Shown: positions 1 through 12,389 of the stretch, piece by piece
Numbering within the stretch: position 1 is the stretch's first letter
Layout: every line of letters starts with the position of its first letter
Assembly (NCBI RefSeq): GCF_947507565.1
Contig: NC_089189.1
Coordinates: 1,798,001-1,862,000, forward strand
Direction of reading: 5' to 3'
DNA: 64,000 nucleotides
From: Oscarella lobularis
Taxonomy: Eukaryota > Porifera > Homoscleromorpha > Homosclerophorida > Oscarellidae
The notes under the pieces: model-generated
Told to the model about the DNA's origin: nothing
The model's input: only the letters and a program-made list of their open reading frames with translations
Databases searched by the model: none
Made by a program: the position numbers and the translations under genes

Positions 1-1255
1 TCCCGGATGCTAAGTCGATCATCTGAAATTGACGTAGATGTAGCGAGAAGAAGAGATTCAATTTTCGTGTAAGATTCGTTTGAAGGACCTATTCAATGAA
101 TTGATTATTAAATCACAAATTGATTCTAATTACCAAGTGTAAGAATTTTCATCATTTGCTGGCATTTTCTATTGACGTCATGTCCGCCAGAAATAATGAG
201 ATGAGCAGAGCCGTCTTGATTGGCTACACAGTGAAGGGTGTGGTTCCAAATGGGAGCCACATCCGGGGTCAAGTCAATCTTCATTCATATAATTATTGAT
301 AGCAGTCAAATTAATGATGTACCTTGTGTGATTTTTGCTCATCAAAATCAATTATATATCCGCTGTCAAGAAAATCTTTCTTATAACCGCCGATCATTAG
401 AAAGCAATTGTTTCTTTCGAATCCTCTTTTTATTAATCGACATATTCTGTGATAATGTCGAGCGGATGGTTTTGGAAGGAAATCGATGCAAATCCATTTC
501 TATTACAATTCATTAATTATCGCCAAAAATAATTAGGATTTACCTTTTCTCTTAAATCAATCACAAATGCATCGTCAAATGATTTCCCACCATCCCACCC
601 TCCATGGAGTAATCCTCGATGTTGATCAATCGTTTCCATGGTAGCACCGGCACGTGGTTGTGGTCTTTCTCCACTTAATTCAACATCCAACCAATATCCT
701 AATCATCAACATTTGACTTATTCCCATATTTCAATTTATACCTTTTTCTCTTCCTTTCTCAAATAATAATTCATAAATCTCATTATTCACCCAACCATTG
801 CATTGTGCTCCTGATTGGAGACCATCTTGAGGAATGTCATAGCTGAATCCCCCAAACATGATCATTCTTCCTCCAATGGCCCACAAACAGCAGTCGTAGC
901 GTTGCCATGGTTTCTTTCTATATATGGGCGTGGCTAATTGGATCCATTTCATTTTCTTCGGATCCAAACAAAACACCTCTCCCAGAAAACCCCTGTAGCC
1001 TTCCTTGTATCCCCCGTACGAATTCATGATCCCATTGATGACCACGCATTGTGCTCCGATGCAAGGAGGAGGAATATTTTTTCCTTCAGCGAAACGGCGG
1101 ATCCATTTCTTCCCTTCTTGGACGTTACAAGTCCAAATTTCGTTGCGGGGGAAATAGTGGTTCTTCTCGTTTCTTCCACCGAAGAGATGCAATTCATCCC
1201 CTATGAACGCACTCTCGTGTTCAGTTCGAGGCTCGGGAAATAGGATTTTGGCCAT
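1..1255 (-). CDS. Kelch-repeat array gene, 5' part (runs off left edge)
   Basis: First five exons of a kelch-family gene read leftwards and cut by the window edge. The ATG at 1255 gives MAKILFPEPRTEHESAFIGD, matching the other array starts. Exons are about 742-1255, 544-698, 323-499, about 138-275, and about 1-95, all with GT..AG borders and kept frame. Successive kelch blades show the GG pairs and aromatic/Trp positions (HLFGGR, NSYGGY, IMFGGF, LHGGW, LMIGGY, IISGGH), as in beta-propeller proteins. Exon 2 includes the family segment METIDQHRGLLHGG. No signal peptide is visible, so a cytoplasmic protein is likely. Kelch propellers usually bind proteins; the partner is unknown. Whether it ends in a kinase or a death domain lies outside the window. 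Confidence 0.85.
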
Positions 1256-2625
1256 TTCGTTTTATATTAAGAAGCGTTGAATGAGGTTTCGTTGTCTGAA
1301 CGAAAGAAATTTTCACGATCTCAGCCGACGTTGTTTCACTGAAACTACAATTCTTTTCAATCACATGAAGAAGGGGATTTAAAGCCACTAATACTTTGTT
1401 TTCTTCTATTCCGAGTGAAGGAACGCCGAGGAAAGGCAGAATGCTCAATGAAAGTGAATCCCCGTATAATCGATCTTTCTACATCTCGATTCGCGTACTG
1501 TACTCGAACACGCTCAATCTCGTGAAACGACAGCGACGTCGTTAGTCTTACCTTCCGACGTATACAGTTGGCTGGCGGAAATCTATTTCGCCGAACCGAA
1601 GGAAAAAGAACGGACAATGTGTCGTTAGATAGGTACAAGCATTCCAAGCGCCTTTCTTGTCTTTCGACACGCTCTGTCTTTGCGAAGGATGCTTCTCGAA
1701 GGCGCGGGGCCGGTCGCTTGAAGGCGAACGATCGCTTTCTTTGAAAACAGCTCCGCCCCTTCCTCGTCTTCGGCCCCGAGGCAATCGCGCGTCCATCGAT
1801 TTCACGCTTACTCTAATTCAGTTCAAATTGAGGATTTCTACGGCATCCTGACGACGTTTTAGTTTGGGGGCCCCCATTTCGGTCCATCGTTCTCTCTTCT
1901 CGCTTCAGCCATGCGTCAGGCACTTCAACAAGGTAGACAACACTGCTTTGTATATTATGCGTGACTACCTATTTCTCTTTCCAGGTTCTACGTCGATGTC
2001 TTGGCGGAACAAAGAATGAATGGATCATCAGGTTTGTCTCATTCCTTTGGGGGTCCCCAGTGGTGTAGGCGTGCACTTAGGGGTCTGGGGGCATCGTACA
2101 TAGAGAATAGATTAAGATTGACTGCTTGCTGTGCCACTGGCCTCGTTTTGGGCATAGACTGATTTCCGACCGAATTCTGAGAGTCTAATCGAGGGCGGGT
2201 TGGGGCTCATGCGATGGCTTAAAGGCATAGCATGCATGGAACCTCTTATATTATGCAGGAAGCAAAGAGTCTAGAAGGGACAATATTCGGTCCTAGGGCA
2301 GGTTGTTGAGATCGTATCTGCGCTCTTTGCATAACTACGATAGCGTGCACGGGTCCTCGCGCCTTGCATTAGGGTTTATAGTCGGCGGCTGCTAGTAGGT
2401 AAGGCTGTCAGTGTCTAGAGATTAGTAGGTTGTAGCACCCTTTCCCTTGAAAGTCTTTAGACCACTAATCAATTAATTTCCAGGTAATTTAGGTTTATTA
2501 TCTATACAACGTTTGCTTCTTAAAAATGAAGCAGTCCATCTTTGAACATTGTTAGAGCTTGCCTTTGGTACTCGTGGACTTCGACGGTGCACATTTGCAT
2601 CACTTTGAAAGGGCTTCCAGAAGGT
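1256..2625. other. Intergenic, no gene seen
   Basis: Just upstream of the minus-strand kelch gene (about 1260-1330) there is a pyrimidine-rich tract and AG acceptor resembling the 5'-UTR intron end of other array members. The rest holds no convincing gene. A diverged repeat around 2050-2470 (motif GGTGTAGGCGTGCACTTAGG) recurs near 5745-5960. Open frames at 1357-1851 overlap on both strands and look like chance. Confidence 0.4.
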
Positions 2626-5307
2626 TTAGTAGGGGAAGGACGTACTTTCAATCTTAAGACGTTTGAATTCGTCTGGGAAAACCGTTTCCGCAGCTAATCG
2701 ACGACCTACTGCACAGAGAGCTGTGCAAAGGACTCTCACAGTCGCATCGGATCCGTAGCTGCATCTCCATTCTTTGAGCATGTTGTAGGGATGTTCTCGA
2801 GGTTCGTGCCTATGAGTCGTTTCCACGTGTTCCACGCTCACTTTGAGTTTACGAGCCAAGCTTTTCCAATGGTCAGGCAAAAAGGGAGCCAACCTGTCTA
2901 GCTCCTCTTCTGTGATCATGCGATCCAAGTCACTTTCGCTTGGAGAGAAGATGCTTTTTTCGGGACTAAGGCTTTCTTGTAGGTGCGAGTGCTCAGGCTT
3001 CAGAGAAGAACACGTTTCGTCAGTATTGCTTTTAGACTCCCATTAATTATTTACTTACGTTCTTAGCCATGAAAGTAGCCAGAAGTTCAATAGTTTCTTC
3101 ATTCCACTCAATAGTGAACCAAATAGCTACTGTATTGCTAACGTCGAGACCTTTATCACAGGCGCCAACTGCAAAGTAGTAGTGTTCATATTGACGATCG
3201 CCTTTGAAAATTGCTCGAAGTTTACGAAAGTCGACTTTATAGGACTCTCGAATACTCCATCCAGTCGCTTGCTGAAGTTCGTGAATTTTTGTGGATATAA
3301 GCACTACAGGAGAACCCTTGTCTTTTGAAATGCCGCAATCGCAAAGGCTGAATTCACGTCTTCCTAGCATTTCAACTTTGTGAGGTGTGCTTTGGCACTC
3401 ACGTACAGAAACTTTATCTTCCTTTTCCTCGCTCGCTTCGCAGATGCACAACTTGACCGCGAAGCCCTGTCGAAATTGAGACGGGCTCAAATCTGGAGGT
3501 GCAAACACCATTTCCGATAAATCAATACAGCAGCCGTTATTTTTTGCACAAAACCAACAGAAACTGGTTGTCTTGACGATTATCTTGTCGGCGACAAGAG
3601 TAGCGTGTCCAAATCGAAAAGAGACAACTTGATTGAAAGCAGTGAAAACGCACAGCGGTTTCAATACTTTTGTCAGGTCAGTTCCACTTTGATAGAGCAA
3701 CGTAACTTTAATGCCGTGGTTCTTTCTAAAAGCGAAATTGTGCTTTATTTTGAGAGTGGCGGCTTTTTTAGCTTAATGCCGTGCGGTAGAAGCTGGACGA
3801 CATCCGTGAGCGTCCGTCCTGTTCCGCTTTTGTCCTTTCCATTGTCAGTGAGAAGGCAAGACGAAACGACAATTGGGTCGTCAACCGCTCCTAGAGGAAT
3901 AGACAGCGAACACTTATTTACCGCTATCGTAATTTCTATTCCCTTTGAAGTCAATTCTGCGCTAACCACCGGAGAAATTCTACTATTGAGTGGAACATGC
4001 AGGTTACCAATCTTGAATACGGGATCGATAGTTGCCTTCTACAAGAAAAAATTAAACATTTATTAATGTAAAAAAATCGTTATGGTGCACACCTTGTATG
4101 GACCCTGCACGACGTCAAACAAAACAACCTTGTGACAACGACTGCGTCCTTCTCCTTCAAACTCTCCTTTTACCAATCTCTTTTCAGGTGACGACTCGCA
4201 CAGTGCACTTATCAAGCTCTTCCCTTAGAATCGCTAGGCATTCGCCACTCGCAGGACGACGTTCTACTCTGTCTTCACCAGCAATCATTCTTGAGTAGAT
4301 TTTGTGCAACTAAGCACGATTGACTAAGTCGCTTAGCTGGCTGCCTCTCTCTTCCGGAATCGGTCCCACTCCGGTAAATATTTCAATGAGCGAGACGCCC
4401 TGACTATAGACGTCGCTGGGCAACGAGCTGTGAGCCGACGTAGGTGCCATTCGCTCTGGAGCGAGATAATTAGGGCTGAGAGGACCGGCTGATTTGGAGC
4501 TGTCTAGCAAATGGGCAGCTCCTAAATCAGCGACTTTGACTCTCATATCCCTCGTCACCAAGACGTTAGTCGGACGAATATCACCGTGAGCGTATGGACG
4601 GGGAGAGAGCTCGTGGAGATGCGTAATAGCCGACGTCATTTCGACTGCAATTGAGAGCTCCTCATACGTAGAGAGATAGGAGCCGGAGAAGTGAGCGGCA
4701 TCCATCACTTCGCTAACCGATCTCTCAGTATTTCGGAGACGATTTGGAACGGTAGACCTGGTCTCATTATAGCACCGCATACTGGCACGATTTTTGGGTG
4801 GTTGAGTCGACTGGCCGTGAGAACTTCTCTTCGAAACGTGGGAATCGTTGTCTCGGTCGTTATGAGTTCGTGGAATTGCTTCACAGCCACGTTCATGCCG
4901 TGCCAGTGGCCAATGAGCACGTCTTGATTAATTAACGTAAAAGTATAAATTGGTTTATTTTTACCTGCATGTGCTCCTGTTCCAAGCTTATCCCGAGCGA
5001 GTTCTATCTGCTGCGGGCTAATGTTTAGAACTTGAACAAATTGGTCGAGACTACGTCGCGATTCTTGCAGCGATTCTTGAAGAGTCTGACGCTGAGACTC
5101 GAGCCCTTGGCATCGTGATTCCAAAGCTTGACGTTGAGATTGAAAAGATTGGCGTTGTGACTCAAACGTGTGACGTTCAGCGTGAAGTTGCCTTCTGATA
5201 TCGTTTCTAAAGGCAAAAATTAATAGGTTACAATTAGGTATAAATTCAGAATAGATCCGAGCATACTTTTCCGTTTCATGGGCTTGGTCATGGAGCTGCA
5301 TTCTCAT
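2626..5307 (-). pseudogene. Decayed coiled coil-kinase-ZU5-UPA-death gene
   Basis: Reading leftwards: a Gln-rich coiled coil (5070-5190, repeats of ESQRQ), a kinase N-lobe with KLGTGAHAG and VAVKQFH (about 4830-5010), a kinase C-lobe with HGDIRPTNVL, DLGAAH and APERM (4310-4730), a ZU5 domain (about 3745-4035), a UPA-like region (3047-3700), and a death domain (2629-2928, ITEEELDRLAPFLPDHWKSL). ZU5-UPA-death is the module known from UNC5, PIDD and ankyrins; joined to a RIPK-like kinase it suggests a death or NF-kB type adaptor kinase. The frame is broken by a 1-base loss near 4720, an in-frame TAG at 4310-4312, an indel near 4181-4190, and a shift at a T6 run near 3765. These breaks argue for a pseudogene, though two lie in homopolymers and could be sequence errors. 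Confidence 0.75.
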
Positions 5308-6144
5308 TTAATTCCTAAAAACAGGTAAAATGAATAGACTAGACTGCTCAAAAGCTTGACGTTCATCATGAAGCTGCCTCCTAAGTACTTATTTCATTTC
5401 TGAAACATTAGCCGCGCCTCATTCGAAGCATTCTTCCCTTTCCGAACGGATCCGCGATCCGGGGACCCCCTTCAGGAGACGACGCACGCATCCACTCTCT
5501 GGTAAAGCCATCCGGCATACATCGCTTCTGTTTATACTTCTATATCTTTCACTATGACCTTTTCTTTTGGCTACATAAGTCTACGATTCGTTTTGCATGG
5601 GACTCCCATGCCGAACAGGCTTCGACTTGCGCTTCCTCCAAGTTTTTAGTTTGCTTTTCCGACATTGGCCCGCTCAAGCTCAGTAGGTCAGGCATGAACT
5701 TACTCGCTGAAAGAAGAATCAATGAATCAGAAGGTGCGTTCATTCAAGGGTGTAGGCGTGCGCTTAGGAGGTTCTCTGCGTCGAGATGGCTTGCATGCTG
5801 TGCCGCTTGGAAACAGCATCGTGTTGTACAGAGTAGCTGCAAACAGCTTATCTCCACTCGTTGCATGGGTCCTTACCTTGCATGTTGACGTCTTCGTGTA
5901 GAGAGACGTAAAGGCTAGTACGTTGTAGCTCCCTTCCCACGACCGTTAGCAAGCAGTCCCCCTTGTACGTTCATAGATGCTATTTATTTCCGTTTACTTC
6001 TGCGCCTTACCACAAACATTGCATGCCGGAAGTCGCCTTTCTTATAAGAATGTGACAAATTGCTTACGTAGAACTCGCGTATTTTTTGTGCGAACGTTAA
6101 TGAAAGAAGCAAACAACCGCGCTATAAGAGGTTCGTGAAAACGA
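5308..6144. other. Intergenic, diverged repeat
   Basis: No supported gene. A minus-strand open frame of 63 residues at 5552-5743 has no recognisable domain. Bases 5745-5960 share scattered identity with 2050-2470 (GTGTAGGCGTGCGCTTAGG, then GTTGTAGC..CCCTT), indicating an old dispersed repeat. Confidence 0.4.
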
Positions 6145-7898
6145 TTAAAGTTTGTATGCGCCAAAGAAGCCATGAGGAGCCTGGAGGTAATATCGGCTGC
6201 CGCTAGCGTAAACAGATACACGATCTCCTTTCAGTAAAAACCTCATGAAACTTGTTTGTTCGTCATGCCGTTGATTCGAACTGTGGTCTTGGAAGTAATA
6301 TCGGACTACACTGCTTTCGTTGATGCGAATGTCAAAATAGATGGGGGTTCCAGAGCTTGACGGGTAGAAAGCCATTTGGACGTAGATGTAGTAAAGCCCG
6401 TCTTGAGGCACAGTAATGTAGCCATTGCTGTAAGCCATTCCACCCCTGAGAAACGATTGATAGTTGCCATTAGTTGAAGTCGCCCACTGCGTAATCGTTT
6501 GACCTGAATTAGTTAGTGTTTAGCTATAGCTAAACATTCTGATACTGCATATAAGCATACTGCTCGACATGTAGCTGCCGTAGTTTCCATACAGATGAGC
6601 TGCCGGCCGATCAGTGCTCGAAGAATAATTTAAACGAAGAGTGATCACTTCTTCCTGGAGTTTTCTTTTCTGTTGGGGTAAAAACATTAAACGTATATAG
6701 ACTTGTTTGTATGACGACAGATTACGTCGGCCTGCAGTGACTGAACAGACAGTTCTAGCTTCTTGTACTAACGAATCATTAGATCGAGAATAATTTTATC
6801 TCTTTGAGCCCTTTCCTTACCTGCGTCTCTAGCGCTTTAAATGGCTCAAAATATTTCCGCAAGATGTCTTCACTGAGCTATTTATAGGTAAACAATAAAC
6901 GCCGTACTTACGTAAATTTGTATGGCTCATTATTTAATTTTATATTGTTGTTCTGACCTCTGGTCCAGGCACTCCTTGTGATCCAGGCTGCCCTTTGTAA
7001 CCAGGAAGACCCTATCAGAATCAATAGATTTTTAAGCGATTCATCATTCCAAACTGAAAGTACCCTGTCCCCTTTAGGCCCTCTATCTCCAGGATGTCCC
7101 GGTGGACCCTAATCATTATATGCAATATCTTGAAATTTAGTACTAGTTTTGTGTACCGGATTGCCGTCGTCTCCTTCAGTTCCCCTTGGCCCTATTAGGC
7201 CTTGTACGCCCTAAAAAACAGTCAACCGCTGTGCTATTGATCCCATGTCTAGAGCCTGAATAATTCTAAAAGTGTTAACTTTAAAATTACCTTGAGTCCT
7301 GTAGCTCCTTTTATACCCTTTGTGCCTTGTGGCCCTCTGTATCCCTAGAATCACGTGATGTACGAAGACGCAAAAAGGTAAACAATCTCTCACCTGAACT
7401 CCTGTGCTGCCTCTTGGTCCTTGAGGCCCTGGCGAGCCAACGCAGCTTGGTCCTGGCGGACCAACAACGCCAGCAGGTCCCTCTTTGCCTTGACTTCCCG
7501 GTGGACCCGTCATCCCTTGTTCACCCTACACAAATTAGTCTAAAAGTTACCAGCACAGAAACGAGTCCAGCACACCTTTTGTCCGCGATTTCCTGTTGTA
7601 CCCGTGGCTCCTTTTTCGCCTTTGTGTCCCTATAGAAGTGCGTAGAGCGTCCAAACTAACTTGAAAGCGCGAGTCACTAGAATAGGCTAGCGTACACGAA
7701 CTCCCTGCGGTCCTGGATGACCTGGGTAGCCCTAAAATACCGGTTGATTGCAATACTGTGTAGTCTAGAACGGTAATCATAAATGCTCATTCTTACACGC
7801 TGTCCCTGGTCAACGTTTTCATCTGAGCCATTGACTGCTGAAGACAGGGCGAAGGCAATGCAGAGGGCACAAAGTGGAGCTATTTTGAGCATAAACAT
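6145..7898 (-). CDS. Secreted collagen-TNF-like protein
   Basis: Minus-strand gene of about eleven exons. The first exon (ATG at 7898) encodes a signal peptide (MFMLKIAPLCALCIAFALSS). Short Gly-X-Y exons follow between about 7740 and 6965, several exactly 54 bases (for example GHKGEKGATGTTGNRGQK) and one of 45. A linker exon (LSEDILRKYFEPFKALETQ, near 6840-6895) precedes the C-terminal domain: one exon near 6550-6680 with DRPAAHLYGNYG, and a last exon 6145-6503 with GYITVPQDGLYYIYVQ and the end FFGAYKL. Those motifs fit the TNF fold better than C1q; collagen joined to TNF recalls ectodysplasin, but here a cleavable signal peptide makes a secreted trimer likely. One collagen exon has a Cys that interrupts Gly-X-Y (GPSCVGSP). 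The precise receptor is unknown. Confidence 0.8.
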
Positions 7899-9550
7899 GC
7901 TGCTACTTCGTACAAGTCCAAAGTTTAGACTAAAAGCAAAGAGAGAATGTGAAGCGTCCTCTGGTGTGTTTGCCTATTTACGCTCTGGAGCGAATTTGAC
8001 AGACAGGTTGACAGCATAGCACATTAGTTTGGCCAAATACAATTACGATACAGCCAATCATTTCTGTAGGGCTTTGTTCGTCTTTGTACATGTCATTACC
8101 TAAAGCAAATCGCTTTAGCTGCTTTGATATCAAGATGCCCGCGTAGCGTTAATTGATTTGCAATGCTTAAGGGCACGAAACCGACGCAGCTAGATTGATT
8201 TGATTGCATTTATTTGAACATTCTATAATCGATTTATTTTACAGGTACCATATAAACACGTGATTTCTGTCTCCGGGAAGTTACACGGAATTAATCATCA
8301 CGCACATTCGCAAGTACAACACTGTATACGCAACGCCGTTTCTAACCGTTTCTCTCGACGCTCGAAGTGAGACAAAGCTTTTTTCAGTTGTAATGCTTCT
8401 TTACGTTCGAATAAGCATTCGTTCGCACGTTTCGATCTCCTCGACGGCTTCTTAGACGAAGGACCGCTGCGAGTCGTCTCAGAGACTTGGCAGGAGAGAA
8501 TTACGGGCAGGCGAATCTTCACAACGACGCTGCGTGCTCGTAGTCTCCGATTCCAAGCGATTTCTTCTCTATGCGTTACGCAAAACGACTCCGCCCCCTC
8601 ACTTCGTCCGCCACGAGGACGAATCCGCTCGCCGGTAAGTAATCCCGCCCTGATCGCTTTTGTGCTTACTCTCATGGAGTTTAGAACCTTTTTTTCCTTC
8701 GGCATCGCGGGTCGATCGCACGACCACGTTTTCTAAAGGGGCCCCCTCGTCTTTCGTTCGGATGCAATCGCGTGTCCTGTACAGTTGCCGTGCGATTTCG
8801 ACGTGTGCTGTTATGTAATATAAACGTGTGCTAGCTCTTATGCTTGGGAACAAAGGAGAAGAAGGAACGCCTATCCCTTAGGCGTCATCACCTACTAGGC
8901 GTGACTTTGGAGAGTCTATATTAGCGGTCAATTGTCATCCACACTATTGGTAAGGTAGAGACTATATACTCGTACTTCTTTTGTTGCGATTTTTTTGCGT
9001 TTCCCGGAATGCTTTGCCAGGGGATGGCTTATGCATCAAATGATTTTGTGCCGTCATCTCACACAGATTGGACAAGCGCAAGGTAAACGGCTATGGAGCA
9101 TGATACGCGAAGTACGTTGCCTTTCATTAGGCATTTATTTTTTTTCCTAGGGTTGATGGTGATGATGGAGCAGCCTTTTAAATCAACATTCATTATCAGT
9201 GGCGTCTCCCAGGCCTCTGGATGAAGAGTAGAAGAAGACGTTTTAATTAATGTAGCTATAGCTCTTTTTTTTCTGCGGTACATTGGGCGCATAGTACACA
9301 AACGAACGCGCGTGGCTCTTGCGCATCTACCTGGCAAGAGCTACGCAGTTTGCGAGTGTGCTTCTTTGGTAGCGCATTCGGAAGCTGATCCTCGCTCTGC
9401 TCCTTCTCTAGCGCACTGGGGCTCGGGCGTGCGCTGCTCAACACGCAGTAGCTAGGGCTGCGAAATGTAGGCAGTAATGTGTATTTTGAAATTTTATTTG
9501 AATAAAAGTCCCGGATAAAAAATTATAAACAATGTCTTGTCTACCTGCAG
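7899..9550. other. Intergenic, no gene seen
   Basis: AT-rich stretch upstream of the collagen-TNF gene, with overlapping low-complexity open frames on both strands and no domain signal. A GGGGCCCCC-containing patch at 8739-8750 recalls the GC palindrome in the spacer repeats elsewhere in the window. Confidence 0.35.
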
Positions 9551-10130
9551 CTGCGTTCTTTTGCGGGGAGAAGGGAGCCGCATTGCTCCCCCTCCCCGCT
9601 TCGCCCACCTCCTCCCACACGTGTGAGAGGAGGTGAGCCAAGTGCTCCTTGTCCTCCCCACGGCGTCTTCTTCGGCGCTCCTTGTCCTCTTCTCGACTCG
9701 CTCCCAGTGGAGGGGAGCGAGAAGAGACCTAACTTTCCCCCAGGTCCAAGGGGTGTGACATACCCCTATGTCATCCAGGGCCGACTTTCACCCAAGCGGC
9801 AAGGAGGAGAGCGCATTAGACGAGTTAACCTCCAGCTCCCAAGGAGGTGGGATCACCCAATCATCCCGCAGGTTAAGGCCTTCAGTATACCCCTTTAAGG
9901 CCCAAAGGGGGTACCCTCGCCACCGGGGCCCGGGGGGAGTCATTAACCCAAGACCCGGGAGGACCGCGATTTTGCCCACAGCGTCTTGCCCAAGTGGGGG
10001 ATGGTAGTTATCACTCGTACCACCAAGAGTAGGGCCGCTCTATCGCCCCGGCAGAGGTGCGGCCTCTTTTCGCTCTCGGCCCGGAGGGATGGCTGCGTCT
10101 GGCCTCGTCGGATTGGGGGAACGACTACGC
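9551..10130. other. GC-rich island with short hairpins
   Basis: Base composition is clearly richer in G+C than its surroundings. It contains hairpin-forming stretches, for example about 9688-9726 (CTTCTCGACTCGCTCCC with a GGGAGCGAGAAG partner) and near 9891-9912 (CCCCTTT..AAAGGGG). Short open frames exist on both strands but none resembles a known protein. It could be a fragment of a foreign or mobile element; no ends or target duplication were found. Confidence 0.35.
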
Positions 10131-11210
10131 GACAAAACAAGTGAAGCGAGGAGTAATCAAAAAGCTTACACCGTGAACTTAGAGAGATCACTAGACTGTG
10201 CTGTAGAAGGACAACTTTGTTCGCCGAAGGAAACTAAGGCCTAGAGAAACAGAGGCTGATTAAGTATAAGAAGAGATCGAATGTTATTCGTATTTTACAA
10301 GTTTCTCACACTCGCCTACACTTTCCCTGCGGTATCTTATCTACATTTTTTAAGTCTGAATGAATTTCTGTGTACAAACTAAAAGCCTTAGAAACACGCG
10401 TTCATTTTATCATGAATCTTGTGAGAAAGTTCCAAGTTGAAGCAAAGCGCACACCCTGACAAGTTACGCCTCTAAAAAAAGACGATCGCCTGCTCGGGGA
10501 AACTTCTCTGCGAGCCTCACTTGCATAAAATAAAGCAAGAGTCGACGCGTGAACAACAATTTGAACTTCGAAAGCCACGCGTGGGATACCGGCCCTTTCC
10601 AAAACAATTGCTAGCCGCTTGGACACCTAGAAAAACCCATAGTGAAGCGAAGGAAAACGAGCGCGACTTTGATCGACCCAGGATTGCTCGCCAGGAAGTG
10701 GATTCGAAAACGTTGTCGGCACTTCAATGAAGCGTCGCCGGCACGCTTTAGCCAATTAGAGCTTCCTCCAGCGCTTGCGACGACGTAATCGAAGGCCGGG
10801 GAGGTGTTCTTTCTTGTCACGACTAAGCCATGGATAGCGTATTTGGGTGCCGATCCCGTTGTGGGGTCCCCTTAGCGAAAATGCGGCGTTGCGATGCTTA
10901 CCGCTTCGTATCGACACTTTCTTTAGTTCCAACGGTAAAACCTGTTTGTTGTACAGCAAAAAAACGGCAGAGGAAAGGAGGGAAACGTGTCTCGGTCTTT
11001 CGTAGAAAAATTACCCGGATATATACACAACACGTGACAGTTCGCATTCAACCACACAGTCAATCACTGATATAACTCAGAAGTAAGAAAGAGGGCACTG
11101 AAGCTGAAAGAAAGATAGAGATAGCATCAATGATATTCTGATCTCATCCCTTGTAAGAAGCACACACCTCTGAGTTAATGTAGGACAACTGATTAATCTC
11201 AATGAATTTT
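10131..11210. other. Intergenic, no gene seen
   Basis: No supported gene. Open frames on both strands between 10400 and 11080 overlap each other and lack recognisable domains or clean splice structure. Confidence 0.35.
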
Positions 11211-11216
11211 TTAGAA

Positions 11217-11885
11217 CACGGATTCGTGCTTTGGAGAGAGAAAAAAACGGATGTGACTCACGTTGTTGAAGCTCAAACGTAAACCTCGATTTATGATATT
11301 TTTGAAAAGAATTTCTCGCCTAGGATTACCCTTTCGGAAGCCCAAAGGAGACTTGATCAATTTATGAACGTGCTCAGCATTTGTGCAGCCCAAGTTAGTC
11401 TTACAAATGAGAAACTTGGTTCAGGAGCATATGCAGGTACAAAGGAATAGCATAGATAAACACTATATATTCCTGGCAATTTCTAGACGTGATTATTGAT
11501 CATTGGCACGGTATGCGAGTTGCTGTAAAGAAATTTTACGCTCTCATTACGACGCAAAGAACGATTCCGAGATTCCAACGAGAAGTTCTAACAGCGAGTC
11601 GACTCCATCATCCCAACATCCTCCGTGTATGCGGTGCTGTGATGGAAGATGGAATTTCATTCCAAATCGTCTCTGAATTGCCTGAAGGATCAGTGAGCGA
11701 GGTCATTGATGCAGCCCACTCATCTCCATGCTATCTTTCTCAGTACGAGCAGCTCTCTATTGTCGTACAAATGACGTCGGCTGTTGCTTATGATCACGGG
11801 CTCCACCCTCGTCCCTACGTTCACGCCGACATTCGTCCAAATATAATGTCTTAGTGACGAGGGATATGAAAGTCAAAGTGGCTTC
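11217..11885 (+). pseudogene. Truncated kinase-array fragment
   Basis: Relic of an array gene: one 63-base-type coiled-coil exon (11217-11276, with one extra A in an A7 run), the glycine-loop exon (about 11325-11439, ending LGSGAYAG) and the start of the kinase exon (from about 11487, DVIIDHWHGMRVAVKKFYAL). It runs through the catalytic loop HADIRP, then a small insertion turns the expected PTNVLVT into PNIMS and a stop at 11852-11854. Similarity ends abruptly at about 11881 (AAAGTGGCT, then unrelated sequence). The kelch half is missing. It cannot encode an active kinase because the DLG motif and the remaining C-lobe are gone. Confidence 0.85.
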
Positions 11886-11949
11886 ACAGGCTAATTAAAA
11901 TACATCAATAATACATAATAATTATATAACGGTAAGTAAATTTTTTTCT

Positions 11950-12125
11950 GCATGCTCTCGCTTGAGCTTTGCATGGAAGCAATTCCAGCTGCAGAACATT
12001 ATTTTAATTTAAAGTTCATTGATTTACCTGCGTGCAAATGTTTCTCTTTATCAATATCTCATAAGACCTTCGACGCTTACTGATGTCCATAATATTTGAA
12101 AGTCTAACCATTGTCAATTACTAAA
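11950..12125 (+). repeat. Spacer repeat, copy 1 of 2
   Basis: About 170 bases similar to 25595-25765, sharing CTTGAGC.TTGCATGGAAGCAA, CCAGCTGCAGAACATTATTTT and TTTGAAAGTCTAA. It begins soon after the kinase relic breaks off, so it may mark a recombination edge. Confidence 0.65.
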
Positions 12126-12389
12126 ACTTTTTGAGGAGGGAAGAGAGATTCGGCTCGAACACCCATAGGGGGCCCCCTTGCCACGCTGATAGCACAATAG
12201 GACGCCAATCAATTCCAAACAATACAAAAGTACCCGTTTAGTGAAGATATGAACTATATCTTGAGTGTGTGACAGAGATATTCTACATGTAGACTACGAT
12301 CGGTTTTCTTAACTAATAGAGTTCAGTCGGGTGGAAAAACGTAAAAAGCCTCTCCCAAACGAGGATTGAGAGGTAGGACGTAGTGTGCC

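Noticed and set aside
6145-6503. C1q domain for the collagen gene's C-terminus
   Set aside because: The RPAAHL start and FFGAYKL end fit the TNF family better, though the folds are related and C1q cannot be fully excluded.
8298-8853. Basic, Arg-rich open frames on the minus strand
   Set aside because: Overlapping frames, no domain, no splice pattern; composition looks like chance.
9623-10007. Pro/Gly-rich open frames resembling collagen-like sequence
   Set aside because: No Gly-X-Y periodicity; due to local GC-richness.
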